Below are positions 54,089 to 62,957 of a DNA stretch of 64,000 nucleotides, in pieces. A model generated the notes under the pieces. The model did no database searches, was not told the origin of the DNA, and saw nothing but the letters and a program-made list of their open reading frames with translations. The DNA lies in contig NZ_JBAMDA010000001.1 in the NCBI RefSeq assembly GCF_036964665.1, positions 3,138,001-3,202,000 on the forward strand, read 5' to 3'. The position numbers and the translations under genes were made by a program. Positions within the stretch are counted from its first letter, which is position 1; the number at the start of each line of letters is the position of its first letter. This DNA comes from Nitrobacter sp. NHB1 (GTDB taxonomy: Bacteria; Pseudomonadota; Alphaproteobacteria; Rhizobiales; Xanthobacteraceae).

Positions 54089-54385
54089 TCAGCCTTCACC
54101 GGAGAGCCTGGCAAAATCCGCGATCACGGCCGCGACGAGGTCGCGATGATGGGTATCGGTGTCGGCGAGGCTCGCGGCATACAAGTTTAGCACGTAGCGG
54201 GCCTTCGCGGCCGCCTCGTGCCACGAGGCGGCCGGAACCGCCAGTAGCTCTATTTCGAGGATGCCCTGCTGTTCGCGAAGAATTTTCGCATGGGTCTCGA
54301 TCTCCGCCAGCACGCGGCGGATATCGGTGGCCTTTTGCGCGGCCATGCCGCGATGCTTGTCGAGATCGACAGGAGTATCACTCAT
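54089..54385 (-). CDS. Conserved small protein, 98 aa
   Basis: ATG 54385 (MSDTPVDLDKHRGMAAQKAT) is chosen over 54394. The protein is helical (IRRVLAEIETHAKILREQQG, YVLNLYAASLADTDTHHRDL) and recalls a small protein common in Bradyrhizobium of unknown role. Its start lies within the end of the upstream gene, so the three genes 54895-54089 form one operon. Confidence 0.65.
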   Translation of the reverse strand: MSDTPVDLDKHRGMAAQKATDIRRVLAEIETHAKILREQQGILEIELLAVPAASWHEAAAKARYVLNLYAASLADTDTHHRDLVAAVIADFARLSGEG

Positions 54386-54647
54386 GTGATGCACTCGCGT
54401 CGTTGCGCTGCGCGTCCGACAGATCGACCGAACTGATAGTCACCATTTCCATCGTCGCTGTATGCGAGGCTGCGCTCGGCACCATGATCATGGTGGCGAC
54501 ACGGCGAAAGCAGGAAAACGACAACCCCTCGATCATCTCGTCGTCGGTGACGATCTCGTAAGGACCGGCGGGCAGCAGGCGACCGACGCCCTTCATGTTG
54601 AAGGGATGTTTGAAGTAAACTGTTTCCCGCCGCGTTCGGGTCGTCAT
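54378..54647 (-). CDS. Conserved small protein, 89 aa
   Basis: The N-terminus TRTRRETVYFKHPFNMKGVG followed by LPAGPYEIVTDDEMIEGLSF and RRVATMIMVPS matches a protein type common in Rhizobiales, a small beta-rich fold. Function is unknown. It overlaps the upstream gene by 4 bp (ATGA) and the downstream gene by 8 bp. Confidence 0.7.
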   Translation of the reverse strand: MTTRTRRETVYFKHPFNMKGVGRLLPAGPYEIVTDDEMIEGLSFSCFRRVATMIMVPSAASHTATMEMVTISSVDLSDAQRNDASASHE

Positions 54648-54895
54648 GATCCGTCTCGCCTGTTTCGCCGCAGCGGAAATGCTATGTCGTCATAGAGGCT
54701 GCGAATCTGGTCCACGGTGAACCGCTCCTCGCCGACCTCGAGCAGCGCATTCTCAAGCAACTCTGGCGTGAGGCTTTCCATGGCAAAATGGATCGCCTCG
54801 GCCGCGTTCGAAAAGCGCCGGTACGTCGTTTTCCGGTGCGCCTTCATGCCGGAGCGCTTCGTGTAGAGGTCCGCGCTGGCGTCATAGTTGAACAT
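54644..54895 (-). CDS. Conserved small protein, 83 aa
   Basis: MFNYDASADLYTKRSGMKAH, then RRFSNAAEAIHFAMESLTPE and ERFTVDQIRSLYDDIAFPLR, resembling small Bradyrhizobium proteins of unknown function. It is the first gene of the three-gene operon. Confidence 0.7.
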   Translation of the reverse strand: MFNYDASADLYTKRSGMKAHRKTTYRRFSNAAEAIHFAMESLTPELLENALLEVGEERFTVDQIRSLYDDIAFPLRRNRRDGS

Positions 54896-55427
54896 GTCCG
54901 GATAATGCGCTCTTTCGGCCCGGCTCGCTAACGATAACTTTCAGCCGAAGGCAACGCGAGCCACGTCATCGTGCGGTGAAGGCCTTGTATCGTCAGGCTT
55001 TGTCGCCACCTGTACAGGACGACTGCGTTTATTTGTGGCGCAGCCCGCCTCACCTTACGCCGCAGCGCCAAAGGCGGCTGGACGATTTGTGTCATCTATG
55101 ATGTCTGCAGGATCAGGCTTGCGACCGAAGTTCGCTCCGCCTTCCACTCCGCCCAATCAATCAGCATCGGACAACCTTCTCGCCAAGTTCTATTCTATTC
55201 TCGTCACAGCGGTGCACAACCTTCTGGTATCCGCGGTGACGGTGGTCAGCATGGCGCGGCCGCCGACTGGCTGTCTCGCACGCGAAACCGGCTTTGCGAG
55301 ACCTGCTCAAGACAGGGGTCGCATCCAGAGCCCAGTACACTTCAGCGGGAGCGCGAATACTCAACCCAATGAAGCAAGAAGCTAATTCGATAACTTTGAT
55401 GGCGGTCATGCCTCGATAGCTGTCGGC
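54896..55427. other. Gap without a convincing gene
   Basis: About 530 bp. An open frame (55035-55385, +) has the composition of chance coding (many Pro, Ser, Ala) and no family features. No RNA or repeat is recognised. Confidence 0.45.
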
Positions 55428-55556
55428 TCACGGCTTCTTTTTGCCCGCACCGAAGTTTGGCTGCCAGGCCACAGTGCCCTTTTGACTTGGTGCTGCCGCG
55501 ATGATCTTTGCCTTTTCCTTTTTTGGCTTCTTCGACTCTCGATTGCTTTTTGCCAC
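55428..55556 (-). CDS. Small basic protein, 42 aa
   Basis: The ORF starts at GTG 55556 behind GAGAGGAGATCCCC, a strong ribosome site. It reads AKSNRESKKPKKEKAKIIAA and APSQKGTVAWQPNFGAGKKK. The Lys-rich start and GTVxWQPNFGxGKKK end recur in Rhizobiales genomes, so this is a real micro-protein, probably nucleic-acid binding by its charge. Confidence 0.6.
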   Translation of the reverse strand: MAKSNRESKKPKKEKAKIIAAAPSQKGTVAWQPNFGAGKKKP

Positions 55557-55600
55557 GGGGATCTCCTCTCGTTGAGAACGCGTCTCTTTAAACAGCGCAC

Positions 55601-55852
55601 TCACATCGAGCAGTAGCGTTTCGTACTTCGAACTGCGTCGTCGATCTCGTCGGCCAACTCGGTTTCACTTATTTGATGAAGGTTGTCGGCCAATGTCGAA
55701 GCCTGAACCGAACTCATGGAGAGCGGTTCACGATCTGCGTAGCAGAACTTGATGCGCCAAACGCCTTCCCGGTTTCGATGCGGTTCGATCAAAGTTATCG
55801 GAAGATCTGGTAATCCGTTTTCAGAAAATAGCATCGACAGCGCGCCCGTCAT
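55601..55852 (-). CDS. Small protein, 83 aa
   Basis: It reads MTGALSMLFSENGLPDLPIT and continues REGVWRIKFCYADREPLSMS and SETELADEIDDAVRSTKRYC. No family is recognised. It overlaps the gene upstream by ATGA, so both are co-translated. Confidence 0.6.
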   Translation of the reverse strand: MTGALSMLFSENGLPDLPITLIEPHRNREGVWRIKFCYADREPLSMSSVQASTLADNLHQISETELADEIDDAVRSTKRYCSM

Positions 55853-56100
55853 GGCATCGCACTAAATTCGTCTGGGATCTGTCCTTCCCGATAAAAGACC
55901 GTCGGCTCCTCGTCATAGTCGCCGGTTTCATCATCAGAGGTTATCGAGAAGGCAACGACGCCTGCCTTGGACAGTGCGAGCCTCTGCGCGGTCCGACGGG
56001 CGCCCTCTGCTGATCGACACACAATCGGCCTGTCTGGCTTCAACTGGTCGCCTTTTGCGGCGTTAAAAGCCTGCACGAGAAATTGCGTTTGAGGCGACAT
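55849..56100 (-). CDS. Conserved small protein, 83 aa
   Basis: MSPQTQFLVQAFNAAKGDQL, then ARRTAQRLALSKAGVVAFSI and GDYDEEPTVFYREGQIPDEF match a protein type frequent in Bradyrhizobium (RTAERLALSKxGVVAFS). Function is unknown. Confidence 0.7.
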   Translation of the reverse strand: MSPQTQFLVQAFNAAKGDQLKPDRPIVCRSAEGARRTAQRLALSKAGVVAFSITSDDETGDYDEEPTVFYREGQIPDEFSAMP

Positions 56101-56365
56101 TCCGTAGACGTGCGCTCTTTCCGGTCTAATAGCTATTTATTAATTCCGGACCTGCCCTCATAACGCAGGACACCAAATGTGACGTGATTTGACCGGGCCC
56201 TTGTATTTTCCCTAAGTCACCATATGTAGGTCAAATTCGAACTGTCGCTCTGGCTTGTTGACCGCGCCGAAACCGGCTCTACTCCCCAAGACATCGCTGA
56301 ACTCGGATCAAACTTGCACGGACGTCGTGCGAGCGAACGCGCTTTCGCGCATCTTGGAGACTATA

Positions 56366-56575
56366 ATGGCAACTGGAACAGTGAAGTGGTTCAACGCGAC
56401 AAAGGGCTTCGGCTTTATTCAGCCTGACGGTGGCGGACAGGATATCTTCGTTCATATCAGCGCGGTCGAACGCGCTGGTCTGAGTTCCCTCAATGACGGT
56501 CAGAAGGTTTCGTTCGAAGCCAAGACCGACAGCATGCGCGGCAAGACCAGTGCTGAAAACCTTCGCGTCGATTAA
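56366..56575 (+). CDS. Cold-shock protein
   Basis: This 69-aa CspA-family protein is a single-stranded nucleic acid chaperone. RNP1 KGFGFIQP and RNP2 DIFVHISAV are intact and the length is that of the family. ATG 56366 after TTGGAGACTATA is the start; the frame is open from 56255. A long upstream stretch (56101-56365) fits a 5' leader as in many csp genes. A strong hairpin lies about 100 bp downstream. Confidence 0.95.
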   Translation: MATGTVKWFNATKGFGFIQPDGGGQDIFVHISAVERAGLSSLNDGQKVSFEAKTDSMRGKTSAENLRVD

Positions 56576-56672
56576 ATCCGCCGATTTGAGATACCCACGG
56601 ATGTACTGGGACCTCTAGATCGGCTGCGCGTCTCTCAATGGGAGGCGTTCTCCAGGTTATCGAAGTGTGATG

Positions 56673-56702
56673 GAACCCGTCGGCTGCGAAGCCGACGGGT
56701 TC
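56673..56702 (+). terminator. Perfect hairpin after the cold-shock gene
   Basis: GAACCCGTCGGCT and AGCCGACGGGTTC form a perfect 13-bp stem with a GCGA loop. A T-tract is lacking, so it may stabilise the 3' end or act as a weak terminator. Confidence 0.6.
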
Positions 56703-57017
56703 TCAGTTATCGGGCGGCATTTGTGCCAAGATAGCCATGGCTACTTGGCTTGAAAGAGCGCATGAATACGAAGCGCCTAATTATAGCGCTGGCGCGGAAT
56801 TCGGCAGCAATTCGACCTTGTTAAAGCTCGGTCGCGACACGTCCGCTGAATGTGGGCATGAAGATTTCGTTGCCGCCACCTGAACCGCGATGCTGTGCAT
56901 CGCGAACGACGCATTAGCTTAGCTTTTAAATCAGGATCGCGCCGCGCTCACAGCAGTGAGCGGCGTTACCCCATCTCGTGTCGGTTCGATTTGTGAGCCG
57001 GAGGCCCGGGAGGCCAT
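56703..57017. other. Upstream region of the manA operon
   Basis: About 315 bp without a gene. No promoter is clear. CGGGAGGCC before the GTG start is the ribosome site of manA. Confidence 0.4.
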
Positions 57018-57977
57018 GTGACGATCGAACATGCCGTTATGCAAATGCATCGCAAGCCTTGGGGAAGCACCGATTTGCTGCCATGGGCTGCGGCACCTGC
57101 AAACGGAGATGCGATCGGTGAGCTGTGGTTCGAACGTGCTGATGCCGTCGCGCCAAAATCGGCGTTGCTTCTCAAGTTGTTGTTCACAGCCGAGCCGCTA
57201 TCCATTCAGGTTCATCCGGACGACGATTTTGCGCGGTCCATCGGCCTGCCGAACGGCAAAACTGAGGCCTGGTATATTCTCTCTGCGAAGCCCGGCGCGC
57301 AGGTTGCCGTTGGTTTGAAACATCCGCTGTCATCAGCGGAGTTGCGCGCTTCGATCGAAGACAGTTCCATCGCTGATAAGGTGCAGTGGCGCCCGGTTCG
57401 TAACGGCGATGCGATCTTCGTCTCTGCGGGCACCATTCATGCCATCGGCGCCGGAATCGTTCTTGCGGAAATCCAGCAGCAAAGCGACGCCACCTTTCGC
57501 CTGTTCGACTATGGACGGCAACGTGAATTGCATGTCGATCATGCCGTGGCCGTTGCCAAAACAGGACCGGCCGAATCTCAGCTACCGCCGCATAAGCTGA
57601 CCGAAGCAAGAACCGCGCTCGTCGTCAGCCCGCATTTTGTACTGGAGCAGTTCGATCTTCCGGTAAATTCCATCTGGATGCTCGACGCGCCGGAAGAGAC
57701 CTGGGTTTTGGTTCTCGGAGGCCATGCCCGGATCGGTTTGATCGACGCATCTCGCGGCGATGCCATTTTTGCGGACGCGGATCGGGCCGGAATCGAAACC
57801 GGTGATGAGGGTGTGATGGGCTTGCTCGCCTATCTCGGCCCGAATGTAAATTCCAGCGCGCTTGAGCAGCAGAGCAATATCGGCACCGTTACCGGTCCGG
57901 TTTCTGCGTGCGCGCCATCAACGCAGACTGCGTCCGAACACCTGCCGCCGTTCGCAGAACAGGAGGCACAGACATGA
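57018..57977 (+). CDS. manA: Mannose-6-phosphate isomerase, class I
   Basis: This 319-aa enzyme interconverts mannose 6-phosphate and fructose 6-phosphate. It is of the compact type I form. The zinc-binding set is visible: PLSIQVHPDDDFARSIG, GKTEAWYILSAKPGAQ and FVSAGTIHAIGAGIVLAEIQ. GTG 57018 follows GGGAGG; ATG 57039 is an alternative. Its stop overlaps the ATG of the glycosyltransferase (ATGA). With the next two genes it suggests mannose-containing glycan metabolism. Confidence 0.9.
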   Translation: MTIEHAVMQMHRKPWGSTDLLPWAAAPANGDAIGELWFERADAVAPKSALLLKLLFTAEPLSIQVHPDDDFARSIGLPNGKTEAWYILSAKPGAQVAVGLKHPLSSAELRASIEDSSIADKVQWRPVRNGDAIFVSAGTIHAIGAGIVLAEIQQQSDATFRLFDYGRQRELHVDHAVAVAKTGPAESQLPPHKLTEARTALVVSPHFVLEQFDLPVNSIWMLDAPEETWVLVLGGHARIGLIDASRGDAIFADADRAGIETGDEGVMGLLAYLGPNVNSSALEQQSNIGTVTGPVSACAPSTQTASEHLPPFAEQEAQT

Positions 57978-60250
57978 CCACGCTGAATCGCATGGCGTTG
58001 ATTGGCAACTCATTGCCCCGCCGGTGCGGAATTGCGACCTTCACCACCGATCTCCAGCGCGCCGTCGCCGACTCTCGTCCGGATCTCGAAGCTACCATCG
58101 TGGCCATGACCGATCATGATCAGCTCTACGATTATCCGCCCACCGTCGGTTTCCAGATCAACGATAGCCGCCTCGAAGACTATATCGGGGCAGCGGATTT
58201 CCTGAACGGCGGTAAGTTCGAGGCCGTCTCTCTGCAGCACGAATTTGGTATTTTCGGAGGCGAGGCCGGCGATCGCATCATGGTGCTGCTGTCGCGGCTC
58301 ACCATGCCGATCGTCACGACGCTGCACACGGTTCTGTCCGAACCGACAACCGCGCAGCGCGACGTGCTTTCGCGCATCGTGGCGGTTTCGTCCAAGATCG
58401 TCGTCATGGCCGAAAAGGGCCGCGAACTGTTGCGCGCGGTCTATCAGGTGCCCGACGAAAAGATCGAAGTCATCCCTCACGGCATTCCGGAGTTTGAATT
58501 CGTCGAGCCGGACGGAGCCAAAGCCAAGCTCGGATTCACCAACAGAGCGGTAATTCTGACGTTCGGTCTGCTCTCACCCAACAAGGGCGTCGAGGTCATG
58601 ATCGATGCCATGCCGTCCATTCTCAAAAGCCGGCCGGATGCCGTCTACGTCGTTCTCGGCGCCACCCATCCGAACCTGGTGCGGGATCAGGGCGAGGCTT
58701 ATCGTGAGAGTCTCATCGAGCGCGCCCGCAAGGCCGGCGTCGAGGATCACGTGGTGTTTCTGGATCAGTTTGTCGATCAGAAGACGCTGCTCGATTTCAT
58801 TTCCATGTGCGACGTCTACGTCACGCCTTATCTCAACGAAGCCCAGATGACGTCAGGCACGCTGGCTTACAGTTTTGGGCTGGGGAAAGCCGTCGTTTCC
58901 ACGCCATATTGGCATGCGAGGGAATTGCTTGCTGACGGCCGCGGCATTCTGGTGCCGTTTGGCGATGCTGCAGCGATCGGCAGCGAGATTGCAAAGCTGC
59001 TGAAGAACGACGCGCTGCGGCAGGCGATGCGAAAGCGTGCCTATTCGAGCAGCCGCTCCATGACGTGGGAACGAACGGCGGATCGCTACATGTCCGTGTT
59101 TGAAAATGCCGGCCGCAGGCATCGGCTCAAGACGATTGCCCGATCGGACACCAGCACGTTGTTGCGAGACAGCCATGCTCCGCCGGAAATGCAGATCGAT
59201 CATTTCCTGTCGATGTGCGACGATACCGGCCTGTTTCAGCACGCCGTTCACTGCGTGCCGGATCGCTCTCACGGCTATTGCATTGATGACAATGCGCGCG
59301 CGCTGCTGTTGGCATGCGCGCTCAACAATCCCGGCGAGCAACGCCTGCCTGAGGTGCTGACGGCCCGCTTCGCCGCTTTTGTCCAGCATGCATGGAATCC
59401 CGACACGAAACGTTTCCGCAATTTCATGGGCTTCAATCGCAGCTGGCTTGAAGACGCGGGATCGGAGGATAGCCATGGCCGAACGCTCTGGGCGTTGGGC
59501 GTGTGTGCGCTTGCTGACGCAAACCCGTCCCGGCGGACATGGGCGGCGGCGCTGTTCGCCGACGTCATGTCAACCGCGGAGAAACTTGGTTCACCGCGCG
59601 CGTGGGCATTCGTGTTGCTGGGGCTCGACGCCTACTGCGCCGCGGTTGTCAATGATGCGCGGGCGATCAGCCTTCGCCTTCTTCTCGTGAATAGATTAAT
59701 GTCGATTCTTGCCGCGGTCGAGACGCCGGACTGGCTCTGGTTCGAGGAAGGGCTGGCCTATGACAATGCTCGCTTGCCGCAAGCACTGATCCTGACCGGC
59801 ATCGCCACTAAGACATCGGCCTATCTCGAAGCCGGTCTGAAATCCCTGCACTGGCTCGTGACGCAGCAGACCTCCACCACCGGTCAGTTCAGACCCGTCG
59901 GCACCGAAGGATTTTCCGACAGGCGAAAGCCGCCCCAGGCGTTCGATCAACAGCCGCTGGAAGCGGCCGCGACCATCGCCGCCTGTCTTGCGGCGTGGCG
60001 CGCCGATCATGACGTGGAGTGGAAGGCCGAAGCGGCGCGCGTGTTCGCATGGTTCCTCGGCAGCAATGATCTGTCGGTCTCTCTGGTCGATCTGGAAACC
60101 GGGAGCTGTCGCGATGGCCTGCACCCCGATCGTCCCAACGAGAATCGCGGGGGCGAATCCGTGGTGTCTTATCTTCTAGGTCTTTGCGAAATTCGCCAGA
60201 TTGCGCGCCTCAGCGAGAGCCGCGCGAATCTCCTGCCGCGCGTGGCCTGA
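57974..60250 (+). CDS. Glycosyltransferase (GT4) with a C-terminal alpha-helical domain
   Basis: This 758-aa protein begins at ATG 57974 behind AGGAGG. Residues 1-380 are a GT-B glycosyltransferase of family 4 (LIGNSLPRRCGIATFTTDLQ, VVLGATHPNL, GLLSPNKGVEVMIDAMPSIL, TSGTLAYSFGLGKAVVSTPY). Residues about 400-740 are a helical repeat domain like an (alpha/alpha)6 glycosidase barrel (HGYCIDDNARALLLACALNN, WFEEGLAYDNARLPQALILT). The two-domain form likely makes or trims a mannose glycan. It is coupled to manA upstream and GH130 downstream. Confidence 0.88.
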   Translation: MTTLNRMALIGNSLPRRCGIATFTTDLQRAVADSRPDLEATIVAMTDHDQLYDYPPTVGFQINDSRLEDYIGAADFLNGGKFEAVSLQHEFGIFGGEAGDRIMVLLSRLTMPIVTTLHTVLSEPTTAQRDVLSRIVAVSSKIVVMAEKGRELLRAVYQVPDEKIEVIPHGIPEFEFVEPDGAKAKLGFTNRAVILTFGLLSPNKGVEVMIDAMPSILKSRPDAVYVVLGATHPNLVRDQGEAYRESLIERARKAGVEDHVVFLDQFVDQKTLLDFISMCDVYVTPYLNEAQMTSGTLAYSFGLGKAVVSTPYWHARELLADGRGILVPFGDAAAIGSEIAKLLKNDALRQAMRKRAYSSSRSMTWERTADRYMSVFENAGRRHRLKTIARSDTSTLLRDSHAPPEMQIDHFLSMCDDTGLFQHAVHCVPDRSHGYCIDDNARALLLACALNNPGEQRLPEVLTARFAAFVQHAWNPDTKRFRNFMGFNRSWLEDAGSEDSHGRTLWALGVCALADANPSRRTWAAALFADVMSTAEKLGSPRAWAFVLLGLDAYCAAVVNDARAISLRLLLVNRLMSILAAVETPDWLWFEEGLAYDNARLPQALILTGIATKTSAYLEAGLKSLHWLVTQQTSTTGQFRPVGTEGFSDRRKPPQAFDQQPLEAAATIAACLAAWRADHDVEWKAEAARVFAWFLGSNDLSVSLVDLETGSCRDGLHPDRPNENRGGESVVSYLLGLCEIRQIARLSESRANLLPRVA

Positions 60251-60293
60251 CGAACTCGAACGTTCACACCTCGTCAAACAATCCGAGGATTCC

Positions 60294-61592
60294 TTGTCTC
60301 AACATCCATTCCTGAACCGTCAGGCGCTATCTCTGCGGCCCGACCCGAGCCGCGTAATTGTGCGGTCTTTCAAACCGGCAACCGAGCCACGCGACCTCAA
60401 CCCGACGGACAAGACCCGCGCCAACCATATCGTGGACAGAGTTTTAAGCCTTGATGCCGATGCCGCAGCGAGCCAGTTGGCCGACGTCCTGGAGAATTTT
60501 CAGGGGCGGCACCGCAACCTGCTGCGGGTATTCGAGACGCGCGCCGAAGAGATGGAAGGCGCGCTGGCCGAGCACGCCGCTTTCACGCAGGTACAGCGCC
60601 AACTGATTGGCGCTTACTTCCTGAATGAATATTCGTTTGAGGCATCCGCGCTATTCAATCCCAGCATCGTGGCGCATCCGGATCAGTCGGACACGCCGAA
60701 AGGCAGTCTGCGGTTTGTTCTGAGCCTTCGCGCGGTCGGCGAAGGCCATGTGTCGTCGTTGACGTTTCGATCCGGCGTTATCGCTGCCGACGGAACCGTC
60801 AGCGTAGATTCCGCTGCCCGCCTTGCATCGAGCCCCAAGATCGTCGATCCGGTCTATGATCTTGAGAAAGACGATATCGAGGTCGCATTCCAGGCCGATG
60901 AAGATATCAGCGAGCGAGTGATTTTTCCCGTCACGGCATCGCAATCCAACGGAATCGAGGATGCGCGCTTCGTTGAATTCCGCGAGGGCAGCCGAAGAAC
61001 TTACTACGCAACCTATACCGCCTACAGCGGACGGGCGATCCGGTCCGAACTGATCGAGACCTCCGACTTCGTTTCGTTTCGCCTGTCGGTGCTGAACGGC
61101 AGCGCGGCGCGCAACAAGGGCATGGCGCTATTTCCCCGCAAGATCGGTGGCAAATACGCGATGATCGCGCGACAAGATAACGAGAACGTCTATCTGATCT
61201 ATTCGGATGATCTGTACACCTGGGATGGCGGGCAGGCGATCTTGAAGCCACAATTCCCGTGGGAGTTCGTACAGATCGGCAACTGCGGATCGCCGATCGA
61301 ACTCGACGAGGGATGGCTGTTGCTGACGCACGGCGTCGGACCGGTCCGGAAGTATTCGATCGGAGCAGCGTTGCTCGACAAAAATGATCCTTCGAAGGTG
61401 ATCGGCCGTTTGCGCGAGCCCTTGCTTCGGCCCGACCCCTCGGAACGAGAGGGATACGTTCCGAACGTCGTTTATACGTGCGGCGCAATGCGACACAACG
61501 ACAAGATCATCTTTCCTTACGCGGTCTCCGATACCTTTTCCAATTTTGCGACCATCGAAATCGCCGCCTTGATGAAAGCCATGGGCGGGTGA
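60294..61592 (+). CDS. GH130-family glycoside phosphorylase or hydrolase
   Basis: This 432-aa protein has the five-bladed propeller features of GH130: LFNPSIVAHP near residue 118, NGIEDARFVEFREGSRRTYY, KGMALFPRKIGGKYAMIARQ, NCGSPIELDEGWLLLTHGVG and PNVVYTCGAM. GH130 enzymes act on beta-mannosides, usually by phosphorolysis. The start is taken as TTG 60294 with GAGGAT upstream; the frame is open from 60201 but overlaps the previous gene. It completes a three-gene mannan operon. Confidence 0.87.
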   Translation: MSQHPFLNRQALSLRPDPSRVIVRSFKPATEPRDLNPTDKTRANHIVDRVLSLDADAAASQLADVLENFQGRHRNLLRVFETRAEEMEGALAEHAAFTQVQRQLIGAYFLNEYSFEASALFNPSIVAHPDQSDTPKGSLRFVLSLRAVGEGHVSSLTFRSGVIAADGTVSVDSAARLASSPKIVDPVYDLEKDDIEVAFQADEDISERVIFPVTASQSNGIEDARFVEFREGSRRTYYATYTAYSGRAIRSELIETSDFVSFRLSVLNGSAARNKGMALFPRKIGGKYAMIARQDNENVYLIYSDDLYTWDGGQAILKPQFPWEFVQIGNCGSPIELDEGWLLLTHGVGPVRKYSIGAALLDKNDPSKVIGRLREPLLRPDPSEREGYVPNVVYTCGAMRHNDKIIFPYAVSDTFSNFATIEIAALMKAMGG

Positions 61593-61629
61593 TGATGGCC
61601 GTCCCAGTTCAACGTCAGGGAGATCCGAC

Positions 61630-61845
61630 ATGAGTGAACGGCTCGATACATTGAAGAAGGCGCGGGATCGAATGATCGAAGACCGCGATGCCCATGCCAA
61701 GGTGCTCGCCGCGCCATTTGACCGCGACAAGGCAGAGCGCGCTCGAACGAAATTCATGGAGATCCAGGGATTGGTGGACGCGCTCGACCGTGCGATCCGC
61801 GGTGAGCAAGCCGCGCCGAATCTCGGTCCGTCACCGACTTCATGA
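61630..61845 (+). CDS. Small conserved helical protein, 71 aa
   Basis: MSERLDTLKKARDRMIEDRD, then HAKVLAAPFDRDKAERARTK and FMEIQGLVDALDRAI, entirely helical and charged. GGGAGATCCGAC is a good ribosome site. It resembles small proteins of the group and may be the end of the mannan operon (37 bp gap). Confidence 0.68.
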   Translation: MSERLDTLKKARDRMIEDRDAHAKVLAAPFDRDKAERARTKFMEIQGLVDALDRAIRGEQAAPNLGPSPTS

Positions 61846-62038
61846 TGATTTTGGCTGCTGCTGGTGTCGTGTCGGTAGTTGGTAACTCCAGAAGTCCTAA
61901 AAAATCTGCGAACAGCTTTTGCGGCAGAGTTTAGACCGCCGCCGGGCTTCCCATATAGAAATAATCGCCAGCACACTATCATCGGCGCCGGCGACAGAGA
62001 GACGTTCCCGTGCTCCCCGCCCACAGAGGGAGCCAGCT

Positions 62039-62284
62039 ATGAACGCTATCATCTATCCAATTCATCTTCAGAGAAGCTCAGAGCGCAAATGGGCAAACCG
62101 CGTCGCTCGTGAATTGCCTATTCGAAGTTCGCGACCCGAGGGGACTGATACCTGCGCTTGCGGGTATATCGTAACAGCACCCGTGAGCTCACAATATTCG
62201 CTCCATGCCGTTACCAACAAATGGCACTGCTCTAAGTGCAATGCCCGGTGGACGACGGAAGCATCCCTTTGGTGCAGCACCTAA
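62039..62284 (+). CDS. Small zinc-ribbon-like protein, 81 aa
   Basis: ATG 62039 follows AGAGGGAGCCAGCT. The protein has CACGY and then NKWHCSKCNARWTTEA, a CxC...CxxC pair that could bind zinc. A basic N-terminal part precedes it. No family is recognised. Confidence 0.5.
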   Translation: MNAIIYPIHLQRSSERKWANRVARELPIRSSRPEGTDTCACGYIVTAPVSSQYSLHAVTNKWHCSKCNARWTTEASLWCST

Positions 62285-62441
62285 CGGATCGAGCCTCCCT
62301 GATTCGGCTTCCTCGCCGCAAAAGTCGAATAATGAACGGCGCTTGCGGCGTTCTGAGCGCTCCTCACCGCCCGGACTCCGGCGTTTTATCGGTGACTGAG
62401 AGTGTTGCGCTCCCGCCTTCGGCAAACAAAGGAGCCACGCC

Positions 62442-62558
62442 ATGCAGACTCGACCTCGCTTTCCACAGAATCCCAAATCGCTATATCAACGCCTCAAGTA
62501 TGCCTTCGGGCGGCGCTTCGCCTTAGCCGAGGTTGGGATCATCGCCGCGCGGCCATAA
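62442..62558 (+). CDS. Small basic protein, 38 aa
   Basis: AAAGGAGCCACGCC precedes ATG 62442, a strong ribosome site. The ORF reads MQTRPRFPQNPKSLYQRLKY and AFGRRFALAEVGIIAARP, an Arg-rich small protein. No family is known. The good start signal is the main support. Confidence 0.42.
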   Translation: MQTRPRFPQNPKSLYQRLKYAFGRRFALAEVGIIAARP

Positions 62559-62844
62559 CGGATGCCACGCTCGGGGATAATACGATCGGCGAAGTTGTGC
62601 ACGTCTCCCGCTTGATCCCTTGAGAGCGGTCATCTGCCAAGTTCGGCGCCGATTAATATTCACGGCTTAGGCTTGAAACTCCATTTGTGAAATTCTCGGG
62701 CAACAGCCTATGACGGCAATGTGGACAGGCCGTGATCATATTCCGAGATCACCACACATTATCAAGTGCTTTGACGGTCAAGGAAGATAAGTTGGTTGGT
62801 CTCTCAAGGAACCGTCGGCATCATCGATTCCGCGGGTAACGCCT
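62559..62844. other. Gap without a recognised gene
   Basis: About 290 bp. Its only recognisable part is CCAAGTTCGGCGCCGATTAA at 62637-62657, a third, partial copy of the dispersed IS-end-like repeat. Confidence 0.5.
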
Positions 62845-62957
62845 CTATTTACTTATTCCGCCGCCACCCGCTGACGTCAGGGAAGCCAACGGCATGTCGA
62901 TCGCGTAGACGAAACCTGCCGGCTGATACGTCAATTGCACGTCGCCCTTGAGCAGGG
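62845..62957 (-). pseudogene. C-terminal fragment of an unknown gene cut by an IS256-type element
   Basis: The minus strand reads LLKGDVQLTYQPAGFVYAID and then MPLASLTSAGGGGISK-stop. The frame begins at the IS256 end, so the gene was truncated there. I do not recognise the family. Confidence 0.4.

Noticed and set aside
55035-55385. 116-aa gene on the plus strand
   Set aside because: No ribosome site, no family features, composition of a chance ORF.
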